Positions 16,530 to 25,188 of a stretch of 42,314 nucleotides of DNA are shown here, piece after piece. The stretch is from Candidatus Halarchaeoplasma halalkaliphilum (GTDB taxonomy: Archaea > Thermoplasmatota > Thermoplasmata > Halarchaeoplasmatales > Halarchaeoplasmataceae). Location of the stretch: positions 1-42,314 of the forward strand of contig SLLU01000038.1 in the NCBI GenBank assembly GCA_007133925.1, read 5' to 3'. Position numbers and translations under genes: made by a program. Every line of letters starts with the position of its first letter. Positions within the stretch are counted from its first letter, which is position 1. A model generated the notes under the pieces. It worked only from the letters and a program-made list of their open reading frames with translations, had not been told where the DNA came from and did not search any database.

Positions 16530-19106
16530 ATGGATGAAAACAATAAAGAAACCATGGAAAAGGAGATAGCATCCTTGATGACGGTTCCCTCCATAGGCGA
16601 ACTGACTGCCCGAGCATTGATCAAAGGAGGTTTTAATGACATCGGATCAATTGAAGAGGCAGGTTTTGAAAAAATCAGCAAGCTGGAAGGCATGGGTGAG
16701 AACAAGGCAAAAGGGATACTGGATGAGATAAGGGGGATCATACCCGGTTCCGCGGATGTGAGCGCAGAGTTCATTTGCCCAGGGTGTGGTGCCATTTTAA
16801 GTCTAAACTCGGAGATGTGCCCAGAGTGCGACGCGAGTTACTCCACGGAGGAGGAGGTGTTCCTACCGGGAGGTATACTCCTTGATGATCCTTTGGAAAC
16901 CCTTTCTGAATATGATGTAAAGATCACCGACGGGGAGGATGACGAAGATGTGTGGTTCGGACGTGGTGCTATACTGGAATGTATGGGAGCCTACGAAGCA
17001 GCCTACGAATCCTTCGATATGGTTATCGAATTCGATCCGTTGTACGATCAGATCTGGAACGCACGAGCCCGGCTTGCCATGAAGCTAGGAAAGATAGAAG
17101 AAGCTGCCAGAGCATACAAGCTTGTCGTGAACTCCAAGATGGAAGGGTTGGAAGTTCTCCAGAACATGTATTTCGGTGGACAGGACGAAGAGGATATACC
17201 AAAAAAGGTACATTCCATAGAGGCCGAGGTGGTGGAACAATCCCTGGCAAAGGCACGGAGGGAGATATCAGATCTGAAAGGAAAAACGGAATATGTGGAT
17301 AATCTGCAAGATATACTGGGTGAAGCTTCCAAGGCACGTAACGTGGACGATCGGGAAAAAGCGGTGGAATTGGCTAATGAGGTTACGGATAAGATCGCAG
17401 CTCTCAAAGAGACACTGCCACTATTGGAAGAGATCCAGGAAAAACTGGCGCTATTCGAAGATGACGAGAAGAATCTGGAGATGTTCTACAACAGATTCCA
17501 GGAATTGATACAGGGTATACAGGAAGGTTTGTTCACGGAGATGGTTGAAAAGGCGAAGGGTATCCATGGAGATATGAGCGAACTGCTGCAGGATGGAAGC
17601 ACCGTGGAGGAGGCTGCGAAACCCGAGATCACACTCAAAGAAGATATCGTTGAGGAAGATAGTCTGCCCGAAGAGGAAACAGGAGTGGAAGAACCGCTAT
17701 CCGAACCAGAAACAGAGGCGGAAGAACCAATACCAGAACAGGAAACAGAAGTGGAAGAACCACTACCCGAACAGGAAACAGAGACTGCAGATGAATTCCA
17801 TGACGCTCTGGAGGATGCCAGGAAGTTACAGGAAGAAACCGATGAATACATAGCCGAACAAAAATCCTTGACAGATGTGGAGACACCGGAACAGATCACC
17901 CAAGGTTTATCTGAAGCGGAGTTGGAGGAGGTCCTTTCCGATGCTAGGAACGCCCTGGCCGAGGCAAGAGACACCGGTCTCAGGCTGGATAATATTAAAA
18001 CCACTCTCAAAGCGGCTTTGGAGTTAAAAAATGAAGGAGCCCTTGAAGAAGCCAGGGAAAGGATGGAACAGGTCATCAATGACTCAAAGTTGGTTACAGA
18101 TATATTCGGGATACTCGAATGGGGGAAAAAATACGTTATGCGTATGAAAGATTCTGATATGGAGTTTAAACTTCATCTCAACAAGCTTAAGGAAATAAAG
18201 GCCCTTGGCGACCAAGGGGATTACCAGGACGCAATATCCCAGGGAGAAATAGCTCTCAGAGATATGAGGAATATTCTGGGTATAGAAGAAGAGGAGGAGA
18301 TGCAGTATCCGAGACCCGAGCAGGGGGATGTGTCAGATGGAGAGAAGGAAAAAAACCTCAAGAAGGGTATAGAGGATTTGAAAAAACTCATAGTATTGGC
18401 AAGGACCAACCATATGGATGTGACCAAGGTGGGTGAGCTGATCAACTCAGCCATGATATCCGCCAACAAAGAGTCTTACGAGGAGGCGATCTACTTCATG
18501 AAAGAAGGAACCGTTCGCATGAAGGAACAGATAGATGAATTCCTTTCTGAGAAGATCCAGTATCTGGAAAATATGATGGAGAGACCCGATGAGGATGGGT
18601 TAATGAAAGAATGCCCGAAATATCTGGAATCCGCCCGTAAGGCCTGGGAATCCGGGGAATACGATTCCGCCATCGAACAAGTGAAGAAAGGGCAAAAATT
18701 ATGCGAGGCGGCTAAAACCCCCGTGGACGTGGCCAGGGACAAGATAAAAGAACTGGAGCAGCTGGTGGAGGATGCGGAATTCATAGGGATGGACATGAAA
18801 AAAGAACGCAGGATCCTCCATGATGCCATGGGGAACATAGAAAGTGCTCCAACTGACGATGCCATGGCCAAGGCCCTGAAGACGGAGGTCGAGAGGGAAA
18901 TAATGAAAGATTTGCCAGATAAGCTTAAGGTAGCCATGAAAAATGCCCAGAAGGACCTCCAGGATGCAAAGGTTTCAGGAAAGAACATCTCCAATCAGAT
19001 CTACCTTTTAAAGCAAGTGAATATCGACGCAAAAGAAGAAAACATCATAAAAAGCGTCAAATACCTCAAAAAATACAAAAATGATATGCGCGATATGGCG
19101 GAATGA
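16530..19106 (+). CDS. HhH / zinc-ribbon / TPR / coiled-coil protein
   Basis: The 858-residue protein combines parts seldom found together. Residues about 15-72 form a helix-hairpin-helix unit (VPSIGELTARALI and LEGMGENKAKGIL) of the DNA-binding type. C83, C86, C97 and C100 form a zinc ribbon. Two TPR-like helical pairs lie at about 138-208. An acidic proline-glutamate repeat is at about 376-420, with units near EEPLPEQETE. Long helical segments rich in charged residues, likely coiled coil, fill most of the rest. It has no signal peptide or membrane helix, so it should act in the cytoplasm, perhaps as a scaffold on DNA. Similar architectures occur in uncharacterised Thermoplasmata-type proteins; the function is unknown. 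The Mtq2-like gene starts three bases after the stop. Confidence 0.75.
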   Translation: MDENNKETMEKEIASLMTVPSIGELTARALIKGGFNDIGSIEEAGFEKISKLEGMGENKAKGILDEIRGIIPGSADVSAEFICPGCGAILSLNSEMCPECDASYSTEEEVFLPGGILLDDPLETLSEYDVKITDGEDDEDVWFGRGAILECMGAYEAAYESFDMVIEFDPLYDQIWNARARLAMKLGKIEEAARAYKLVVNSKMEGLEVLQNMYFGGQDEEDIPKKVHSIEAEVVEQSLAKARREISDLKGKTEYVDNLQDILGEASKARNVDDREKAVELANEVTDKIAALKETLPLLEEIQEKLALFEDDEKNLEMFYNRFQELIQGIQEGLFTEMVEKAKGIHGDMSELLQDGSTVEEAAKPEITLKEDIVEEDSLPEEETGVEEPLSEPETEAEEPIPEQETEVEEPLPEQETETADEFHDALEDARKLQEETDEYIAEQKSLTDVETPEQITQGLSEAELEEVLSDARNALAEARDTGLRLDNIKTTLKAALELKNEGALEEARERMEQVINDSKLVTDIFGILEWGKKYVMRMKDSDMEFKLHLNKLKEIKALGDQGDYQDAISQGEIALRDMRNILGIEEEEEMQYPRPEQGDVSDGEKEKNLKKGIEDLKKLIVLARTNHMDVTKVGELINSAMISANKESYEEAIYFMKEGTVRMKEQIDEFLSEKIQYLENMMERPDEDGLMKECPKYLESARKAWESGEYDSAIEQVKKGQKLCEAAKTPVDVARDKIKELEQLVEDAEFIGMDMKKERRILHDAMGNIESAPTDDAMAKALKTEVEREIMKDLPDKLKVAMKNAQKDLQDAKVSGKNISNQIYLLKQVNIDAKEENIIKSVKYLKKYKNDMRDMAE

Positions 19107-19109
19107 CTT

Positions 19110-19709
19110 TTGAATAGATCGGATTCAATCATCATAAAGGAAAATGAGAGGGTGTATTCACCCGACGATGATACTCATCTACTACTTGATGTGGTCGATG
19201 TGGATGAGGGGGAGGATGTATTGGAGATCGGATGCGGCACGGGGATCATATCACTACATTGTGCAAAGCAAGGTGCCAATGTGACCGCGGTTGACCTGAA
19301 TGAGGAAGCGGTGCGGCTCACGAAGTTGAACGCCGAGCTCAACGATATAACTCTCACGGACGTGCGCTGGAGTGATATGTTCCTGAATATCGAAGGTTTG
19401 TGGGATGTGATCCTTTTCAACCCACCCTATTTACCCGCCATCAAAGGTGAGCCTCTGGATCCCAGATGGGACGGTGGGGAATTGGGGGACGAGACCGTCG
19501 TCAGATTTCTTGAAGAGGCATTTTCCCGCCTCCGTCCCGGAGGACGGGTCTATTTTTGCTGTTCTGACAGAGCGCCCCTTACCAGGATATTCAATACCGT
19601 GGAAATGGGATACGTCATGGTTGAGCAACGGGAAAAGACCTTTGACTTCGAAACCATATACGCTTTTTCCCTGGTAGCCGCGAACACACCCCAAACGGGT
19701 CTCTTTTGA
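19110..19709 (+). CDS. HemK2/Mtq2-type glutamine methyltransferase
   Basis: The 199-residue enzyme has SAM motif I EIGCGTG at 39-45, the acidic VDLNEEA loop at 61-67, and the catalytic NPPY at 104-107, which marks N-methylation of amides or bases. Its short length without an N-terminal helical domain matches the archaeal/eukaryotic HemK2/Mtq2 group, which methylates the GGQ glutamine of release factor aRF1. The N-terminal VYSPDDDTHLL is also characteristic of that group. The start is TTG 19110, three bases after the upstream stop, so translation is probably coupled. Confidence 0.87.
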   Translation: MNRSDSIIIKENERVYSPDDDTHLLLDVVDVDEGEDVLEIGCGTGIISLHCAKQGANVTAVDLNEEAVRLTKLNAELNDITLTDVRWSDMFLNIEGLWDVILFNPPYLPAIKGEPLDPRWDGGELGDETVVRFLEEAFSRLRPGGRVYFCCSDRAPLTRIFNTVEMGYVMVEQREKTFDFETIYAFSLVAANTPQTGLF

Positions 19710-19752
19710 GAAGAGGGTAAACAAATAAATATATGTGATGAGATTGGTTGTA

Positions 19753-20235
19753 ATGCAACGAAATATATTCGCTGCGGGCTTTGTGATCTTCATCCTAGGT
19801 CTATTTCTGGTCCTTGCTTTCTGGCCTATCTTTGCCACATCTGCGGGTACGCTGTATGAAGACCGTTCGGGGCTGGTGTACCAGTCTTACGATAGGGGAG
19901 ATAAGGTCACCACCCACGGTACAATCACAAATATATCGACCACTGGTTTCCCCGGATGGATGGAAGACATGGGATTCAGGAACGTGGTTTACGTGGAGGT
20001 GGATGACGGCTTCGCCTTCCTGATCCCGGATCGAACGGAGATCAAATTCTCGGAAGGAGATCAGATCTACGCCCGTTTGACCTTGGTAGAAGAAAGCCTT
20101 GTCCTAGGTTGGGGTAGGATACAGTACTGGGAACTGTCCGGAACCATGGGTAACAAACAGATGGTGAACCTTGTATTCTTCATCACATTGGCCCTGGGAG
20201 CAGTGATCACCGTAGCCGGTGCGGTCAAGGATTGA
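19753..20235 (+). CDS. Membrane protein with extracytoplasmic beta domain, unknown function
   Basis: The 160-residue protein has an N-terminal membrane helix (about 3-27) and a C-terminal helix (about 137-157). Between them lies a beta-rich domain of about 110 residues with GDKVTTHGTITNIS and DRTEIKFSEGDQIYARLTL, which look like an OB-type barrel. Both ends are anchored, with the domain outside or in the pseudoperiplasm. No family is recognised. I chose ATG 19753 because the TATA-like AAATAAATATA at 19722-19732 lies about 26 bases upstream. GTG 19735 and ATG 19738 are alternatives. Confidence 0.7.
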   Translation: MQRNIFAAGFVIFILGLFLVLAFWPIFATSAGTLYEDRSGLVYQSYDRGDKVTTHGTITNISTTGFPGWMEDMGFRNVVYVEVDDGFAFLIPDRTEIKFSEGDQIYARLTLVEESLVLGWGRIQYWELSGTMGNKQMVNLVFFITLALGAVITVAGAVKD

Positions 20236-20290
20236 CAAGCCGCAAAATACAATTATACCCGTTCAGATTGTCCATGAGATGGTAACCACC

Positions 20291-21661
20291 ATGAATACTA
20301 TGGATTGGACTGAGAAGTACCGACCGGATACCCTCGAAGATGTTGCGGGGAACAGCGACGCAAAAAAAAGACTGGTGAGGTGGGCAAACCAGTGGAGCAG
20401 CGGAAAGCCAAAGAGAAAGGCGGTCATACTTGCGGGAAAGGCCGGGATAGGGAAGACTTCCGCGGCCCTGGCCCTGGCAAACGATATGGGTTGGGACGTG
20501 ATAGAGATGAACGCCTCGGATCAGAGGAACAGGGAGGCCATCCAGAACATAGTGGGCAGAAGTGCCGTGGACGACACATTCTCTTCTGACGGTGATTTCA
20601 TACCCTACAGGGAAGGAAAACGAACACTCATCATACTTGACGAGGCCGACAATATATTCGGTAAGGAGGATTTCGGAGGTGTTCAGGAGATCGCAAAGGT
20701 GATAGATCAAACCGAGCAACCCATACTACTCATAGCCAATGATTATTATTCATTACAAAGACGTTCCAGATATCTCAGTGATAAACTGGAGAAGATAGAA
20801 TTCAAGCCCCTGGATCAAAGCTCCATAGCCCTGCTCCTCAGAGATATCTGCAAAAATGAGAACATGGGATACGATTCCGAGGCCCTTATGACCCTTGCCA
20901 AACGATCCGACGGAGATGTGAGGTCCGCAGTAAGGGACCTACAGAGCATAGCTACGGGGAAAGAACACATAGAGCTGGAGGACCTTGACGTCCTGGGTCA
21001 TCGAAACAGGGAGGAAGAGATATTCCCGAGCCTCAGGATAATACTTCAGGGAACGGATCCTCACACATCCAGGGAGACCCTTTCCCAGTTGGACGAAGAA
21101 CCCCGGAACCTGATCACGTGGATAGACGAGAATCTGCCCAGGGAATACACGGACAGAAAGGAGTTGATAAGAGGTTTCGATAGTCTGTCCAAAGCCGATG
21201 TTTATCTAGGCAGGGTTTACCGAACTCAGTATTACCGCTTCTGGGCATACTCCAATGATTTCATGAGTGCCGGGGTCAGCCTGGCCAAAGAACATACTCA
21301 CACTGGATTCAACAGGTATGCCTTCCCCACATGGATCAAAAAGATGACCAGATCCAAGGTAGACCGGAAGACCAGATCGGATCTATCCAAAAAGATCGCT
21401 GTACACACCCATACCACAACGAACAGGGTAATGGAGGACATCTATCCATTCTTCAGATACCTCTTCAACAACGATCCGAGATTCAGGCATTCAATGGTAA
21501 ATAAACTGGATTTGAGCAGAACCCAGGCAGCTTTTCTGATGGGTACCGACGCAGGATCGAAAGAGGTGATCAAGCTGTATATGAAAGAACCCGTGGTGGA
21601 AACGAAGGTGGAAGAGAAAAAAGTTGAGAAAAAGAATCAAAGATCCCTGTTGGAGTTCTGA
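20291..21661 (+). CDS. rfcL: Replication factor C large subunit
   Basis: The 456-residue protein begins with WTEKYRP, the invariant RFC start (RFC box II). Walker A GKAGIGKT is at 49-56, EMNASDQRN at about 69-77, Walker B ILDEAD near 115, and the arginine-rich RSRYLSDK sensor region near 162. Its long C-terminal part, highly charged tail and final QRSLLEF (450-456), a PCNA-binding peptide, identify it as the large subunit. It loads PCNA for the family B polymerase encoded upstream. I choose ATG 20291; ATG 20300 is possible and the longer frame to 20219 lacks conservation. A TATA-like AATTATAC lies at 20251-20258. Confidence 0.94.
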   Translation: MNTMDWTEKYRPDTLEDVAGNSDAKKRLVRWANQWSSGKPKRKAVILAGKAGIGKTSAALALANDMGWDVIEMNASDQRNREAIQNIVGRSAVDDTFSSDGDFIPYREGKRTLIILDEADNIFGKEDFGGVQEIAKVIDQTEQPILLIANDYYSLQRRSRYLSDKLEKIEFKPLDQSSIALLLRDICKNENMGYDSEALMTLAKRSDGDVRSAVRDLQSIATGKEHIELEDLDVLGHRNREEEIFPSLRIILQGTDPHTSRETLSQLDEEPRNLITWIDENLPREYTDRKELIRGFDSLSKADVYLGRVYRTQYYRFWAYSNDFMSAGVSLAKEHTHTGFNRYAFPTWIKKMTRSKVDRKTRSDLSKKIAVHTHTTTNRVMEDIYPFFRYLFNNDPRFRHSMVNKLDLSRTQAAFLMGTDAGSKEVIKLYMKEPVVETKVEEKKVEKKNQRSLLEF

Positions 21662-21663
21662 TC

Positions 21664-22587
21664 ATGCTTGGAAGTAAGAAGGAGATCCTGAAGAAGCACG
21701 GATACGTTCTGACCGGTGATGAATCCGCCGTAAAACTATGCCACTGGGTAAGAGAGAAGCTGATATCAGGTAGATCTTGCTACAAGGAAGATTTCTACGG
21801 TATAGAGTGCCACCGCTGCCTTCAGATGTCACCGGCGGTGGATGTGTGCAATCACACCTGCCTGTTCTGCTGGAGATACCAGGATTATGCGGTCAGGGAT
21901 GAGAATATCTCATACGATCTCCCGGAAAACATAGTGGAGAAGAGCATTGAAGCTCAGAGGGAACTGGTCAGCGGTTTCAGGGGTGACCACAGATGCAGCG
22001 AGTCCATGTGGCAGGAAGCTAGGGAGCCGAATCAGGTGGCCATAAGCCTAGCTGGAGAGCCTGCCATGTACCCTTACCTTGGGGATCTCATAGAGGAATA
22101 CACAAAAAGAAACATGACAACATTCCTCGTGACCAACGGAAGTCTTCCCCGGGTACTGGAAGAACTGGATACCCTCCCAACACAGCTGTACGTGACCCTG
22201 GCTGCGCCCAACGAAACAATCTACAAACGTCTCTGCGTACCAAAGGACGGCGCATCCTGGGATGATCTGAAAAAGACCTTGAGCATACTTCCGTCCCTGG
22301 ATACCAGGACCGTGATAAGACATACCCTGGTGAAGGGTTGGAATCTGGGATGGGAAAGAGAATACGCCCAACTCGTAAGGACCGGCGACCCGGATTTCGT
22401 GGAGGCGAAGGGGTACGTTTTCGTGGGAGATTCCAGGAGAAGGATGAACCTGGATAACATGCCCTCTTACGATACCATAAAATCCTTCGGTGAGAGGGAG
22501 GCCGAACTTCTGGGCATGTCACTTCTCAAGGAGAAAAGGGACAGTCGTGTGATACTGCTCGGTAACCAGGAAGCGGGGCTGAAGTGA
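21664..22587 (+). CDS. taw1: tRNA 4-demethylwyosine synthase, radical SAM
   Basis: The 307-residue enzyme uses radical SAM chemistry and pyruvate to build the tricyclic base of wyosine at position 37 of tRNA-Phe. The CxxxCxxC cluster is C62, C66 and C69 (CNHTCLFC), and upstream cysteines C26, C39, C49 and C52 fit the second iron-sulfur cluster typical of TYW1. The TLAAPNETIYKRL and KGWNLGWE segments are family hallmarks. The start is ATG 21664, two bases after the rfcL stop, so the two genes form an operon. It lacks the flavodoxin domain of the eukaryotic enzyme, as archaeal forms do. Confidence 0.95.
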   Translation: MLGSKKEILKKHGYVLTGDESAVKLCHWVREKLISGRSCYKEDFYGIECHRCLQMSPAVDVCNHTCLFCWRYQDYAVRDENISYDLPENIVEKSIEAQRELVSGFRGDHRCSESMWQEAREPNQVAISLAGEPAMYPYLGDLIEEYTKRNMTTFLVTNGSLPRVLEELDTLPTQLYVTLAAPNETIYKRLCVPKDGASWDDLKKTLSILPSLDTRTVIRHTLVKGWNLGWEREYAQLVRTGDPDFVEAKGYVFVGDSRRRMNLDNMPSYDTIKSFGEREAELLGMSLLKEKRDSRVILLGNQEAGLK

Positions 22588-22594
22588 TCCGGAA

Positions 22595-23929
22595 CTAGAT
22601 CACTCCAAGGTCCATCATGGCCCTGGCCACCTTCATGAAGCCACCAACGTTGGCGCCTACCACGAAATTCCCTTCGGCACCGTACTTTTTACCGTTCTCC
22701 GCGGTGGTCAGGTATATGTTCCTCATTATCTCCTGTAGCTTTTGATCCACTTCCTGGAAACTCCAGCTAAGTCTCTGTGAATTCTGAGACATCTCAAGTC
22801 CGCTCACGGAAACACCACCGGCATTGGCCGCCTTGGCTGGTCCGAACAAAATCCCCTTTTCCAGGAATACCTCTATGGCCTCGGGGGTGGAAGGCATATT
22901 GGCACCCTCGGCAACTGCCATAACACCGTTATCGGCCAGGGTGTTCGCGTCTGCTCCGTCCAGTTCATTCTGGGTCGCACTTGGGAGTGCGATATCGCAG
23001 GGATAATCCCAGGGCCTGCCTCCATCCACATACTCAACATCATACTCTTCCGCATACTCTTTGATCCTTCCCCTTTTGATCTCCTTTAACCTTACCACGT
23101 ATTCAAACTTATCACGACCTATCCCATCTGGATCGTATATGCAGCCGCTGGAATCGGACAAGGTGACAACCTTGGCACCCAGCTGCAGGCATTTGTCCAG
23201 GGCGAACTGGGCCACGTTACCGGAACCGGATATGCTCACTGTTTTTCCCTTGAGATCATCTCCCTGGGCTTTGAGCATCTCCTGGGTGAAATAGACCAGA
23301 CCGTAACCGGTGGCTTCTGGCCGTCCCAGTGAACCACCCCACTCCGGACCTTTGCCCGTGAGCACACCTTCGAATCGGTTGACCAGCCGTTTGTACTGAC
23401 CGAACATGTAACCGATCTCTCGCCTGCCCACACCTATATCGCCAGCAGGCACGTCTGTGTCGGGTCCCACATGCCTACTGAGCTCGGTCATGAAACTCTG
23501 ACAGAAATTCATGACCTCAGTATCGCTTTTTCCCTTGGGATCGAAATCCGAACCGCCCTTTCCTCCGCCCATTGCCAGTCCGGTCAAGGCGTTCTTGAAT
23601 ATCTGCTCGAATCCCAGGAACTTTATTATGCCCAGGTAAACCGAGGGGTGAAATCTGAGACCGCCCTTGTAGGGTCCTATGGCACTGTTGAACTGTACCC
23701 TGAAGCCCCGATTCACTTGTACCTCTCCGGAGTCATCCACCCACGGGACCCTGAACATTATTACCCGCTCAGGTTCCACGAGCCTTTCTATCACTTTGCT
23801 ACTCATAAATTCGGGATGTTTCTCGATGGCGGGTTCTATGGACTCCAGTACCTCTCTGACGGCCTGATGGAATTCCACTTCACCCGGATTTCTGTTAACA
23901 ACCTGTTCGTAAATCCTATCTATAGACAT
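22595..23929 (-). CDS. gdhA: Glutamate dehydrogenase, NADP-type hexameric
   Basis: The 444-residue enzyme interconverts glutamate and 2-oxoglutarate plus ammonia. N-terminal substrate residues are clear: K88 in YKGGLRFHP, K112, and K124 in GGGKGGSDFDP. The catalytic aspartate lies in VPAGDIGVG near 165. The Rossmann loop GSGNVAQ follows at about 240. The sequence style is the bacterial-type NADP enzyme, unlike the second glutamate dehydrogenase in this window, which suggests different origins. The start is ATG 23929 with GGAG five bases upstream; the frame extends to 23959 without support. A 19-base palindrome lies in its leader. Confidence 0.93.
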   Translation of the reverse strand: MSIDRIYEQVVNRNPGEVEFHQAVREVLESIEPAIEKHPEFMSSKVIERLVEPERVIMFRVPWVDDSGEVQVNRGFRVQFNSAIGPYKGGLRFHPSVYLGIIKFLGFEQIFKNALTGLAMGGGKGGSDFDPKGKSDTEVMNFCQSFMTELSRHVGPDTDVPAGDIGVGRREIGYMFGQYKRLVNRFEGVLTGKGPEWGGSLGRPEATGYGLVYFTQEMLKAQGDDLKGKTVSISGSGNVAQFALDKCLQLGAKVVTLSDSSGCIYDPDGIGRDKFEYVVRLKEIKRGRIKEYAEEYDVEYVDGGRPWDYPCDIALPSATQNELDGADANTLADNGVMAVAEGANMPSTPEAIEVFLEKGILFGPAKAANAGGVSVSGLEMSQNSQRLSWSFQEVDQKLQEIMRNIYLTTAENGKKYGAEGNFVVGANVGGFMKVARAMMDLGVI

Positions 23930-23956
23930 GGGTATTTCTCCTTTTTTTCTTTGTTG

Positions 23957-23975
23957 CAACCGGTTTAACCGGTTG
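23957..23975. promoter_or_regulatory. Perfect palindrome CAACCGGTT-T-AACCGGTTG in the gdhA leader
   Basis: A 19-base perfect inverted repeat with a one-base centre starts 28 bases before ATG 23929. The TATA box (GTTATATT on the minus strand, 23999-24006) places transcription start near 23977, so the palindrome covers about +2 to +20. This is a repressor-type position. It could also form a hairpin in the mRNA. Confidence 0.65.
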
Positions 23976-24375
23976 ATTTGGAGAATAACGGTGTGTAGAA
24001 TATAACCATTTCTGTTGGCCCAATCTTAGAAGACGAAAATGTATTATTTGGGTAGAAAAATCAAGATATGTAACCACTTTTAACAAACCTAACTGAGTAT
24101 CATCAATAGATGAGTGAAAAAGCAGGTACCAGTAGTATGAAGAAAAAAGGGTGGGAAAGGGTTTGTTTATGGAGTTTATGCGGCAATTTTTTTCTCTGAA
24201 TGGGCAGAATTTGGGAAACGGAGGAAGAAAACAATATAATAGTTGGACACAGGTAAGCAACAATACGACCACTGCGGTACACTCTAAGTAGGCCGAGGGC
24301 TAGGTAGTCCTTTCAGTAAAGTTATAAAAGAGGTTGTAGATATCCAGTACCTATGCGAGACCGGGAGTTACGGAC
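23976..24375. other. Intergenic region between gdhA and the phosphoesterase gene
   Basis: This 400-base stretch holds the gdhA TATA box (23999-24006), a TATA-like box ACAATATAATAG at about 24230-24241, and the phosphoesterase TATA box GTTATAAAAG at 24321-24330. The G-rich segment 24140-24230 contains no supportable gene. A 118-residue frame on the minus strand (23916-24272) overlaps promoter elements and looks random. A small RNA starting near 24262 is possible but unproven. Confidence 0.4.
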
Positions 24376-25182
24376 ATGAAATGCATCTTCGTCTCTGACC
24401 TTCACGGTTATCCGGGCAGATATGAGGCACTGTATGATCTGGTGTCACGAGAAGAGCCTGATGCCGTGTTCATGGGGGGAGACCTGCTTCCGGTTAAAGA
24501 TGTGGCGAATTTCTTCCAGGAATACATCTCCCGAAGAACGAAAGCATTTCCCACCCGATTCTTCGCCATCATGGGTAACGACGACCCCAGAGGCTACGAA
24601 CCTTTATTCGTAGAGGCAGACGGGAGGGGAGATCTGGAATACATACACATGCGTCCAAAGATATTGGGAGATCTATGGGTCATCGGTTACTCCTACGTAC
24701 CCCCTACGCCCTTCATGCTCAAGGATTGGGAACGGTACGATGTATCCCGGTATGTTGACGTGGGCTGCATACATCCGGATGAAGGGATAAGAACAGTAGA
24801 ACAGGAGGATGACGGGCTCAAAACCATAAAGGAGGACCTGGAAGAAATATCCCTACTGACACCGCCGGAGAGTACCATATACCTGTTCCACTCACCACCC
24901 TACGGGACCTCACTGGATCTAACAGGTAACACGGGCATTTTGGTGGATCACGCGCCGGTGGATACCCATGTGGGAAGCATATCCATCAAAAATTTCATCG
25001 AGGAACGGAAGCCCCTTTTAACCCTCCACGGACACATACACGAATCAGCCCTACTCACGGGTTCTTGGAAAGAAAGGATAGGGGAAACGTACGCCCTGTC
25101 CGCCGCCCATAACGGACCTGAATTGGCCGTAGTGTGCTTTGATACGGAGCGTCGGGACAGGGCAACCCGCATGCTGTTATAG
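24376..25182 (+). CDS. Calcineurin-like metallophosphoesterase
   Basis: The 268-residue protein has the metal-binding motifs in order: DLH at 8-10, GGD at about 34-36, GND(D) near 73-76, H in LFHSPP near 171, and GHIH near 218. These ligate two metals for phosphoester hydrolysis. The substrate is unknown; the group includes Icc-like nucleotide phosphodiesterases. A TATA box at 24321-24330 gives a leader of about 25 bases with GGGAG before ATG 24376. The gene runs toward the PPDK-type operon and ends six bases from the last gene of it. Confidence 0.88.
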   Translation: MKCIFVSDLHGYPGRYEALYDLVSREEPDAVFMGGDLLPVKDVANFFQEYISRRTKAFPTRFFAIMGNDDPRGYEPLFVEADGRGDLEYIHMRPKILGDLWVIGYSYVPPTPFMLKDWERYDVSRYVDVGCIHPDEGIRTVEQEDDGLKTIKEDLEEISLLTPPESTIYLFHSPPYGTSLDLTGNTGILVDHAPVDTHVGSISIKNFIEERKPLLTLHGHIHESALLTGSWKERIGETYALSAAHNGPELAVVCFDTERRDRATRMLL

Positions 25183-25188
25183 ATGTCT

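Noticed and set aside
17680..17790. Tandem DNA repeat that might be a CRISPR or satellite
   Set aside because: It is the coding sequence of an acidic Glu-Pro protein repeat; units are imperfect and there are no spacers.
17486..18079. Serine-rich minus-strand frame of 197 codons
   Set aside because: It is the antisense shadow of the Glu-rich coiled-coil protein.
23916..24272. Minus-strand frame of 118 codons upstream of gdhA
   Set aside because: It covers the gdhA TATA box, palindrome and ribosome site, and its composition looks like noise.
24140..24320. Possible box C/D or other small RNA in the G-rich intergenic stretch
   Set aside because: No exact C/D boxes, H/ACA elements or convincing fold could be found by eye.
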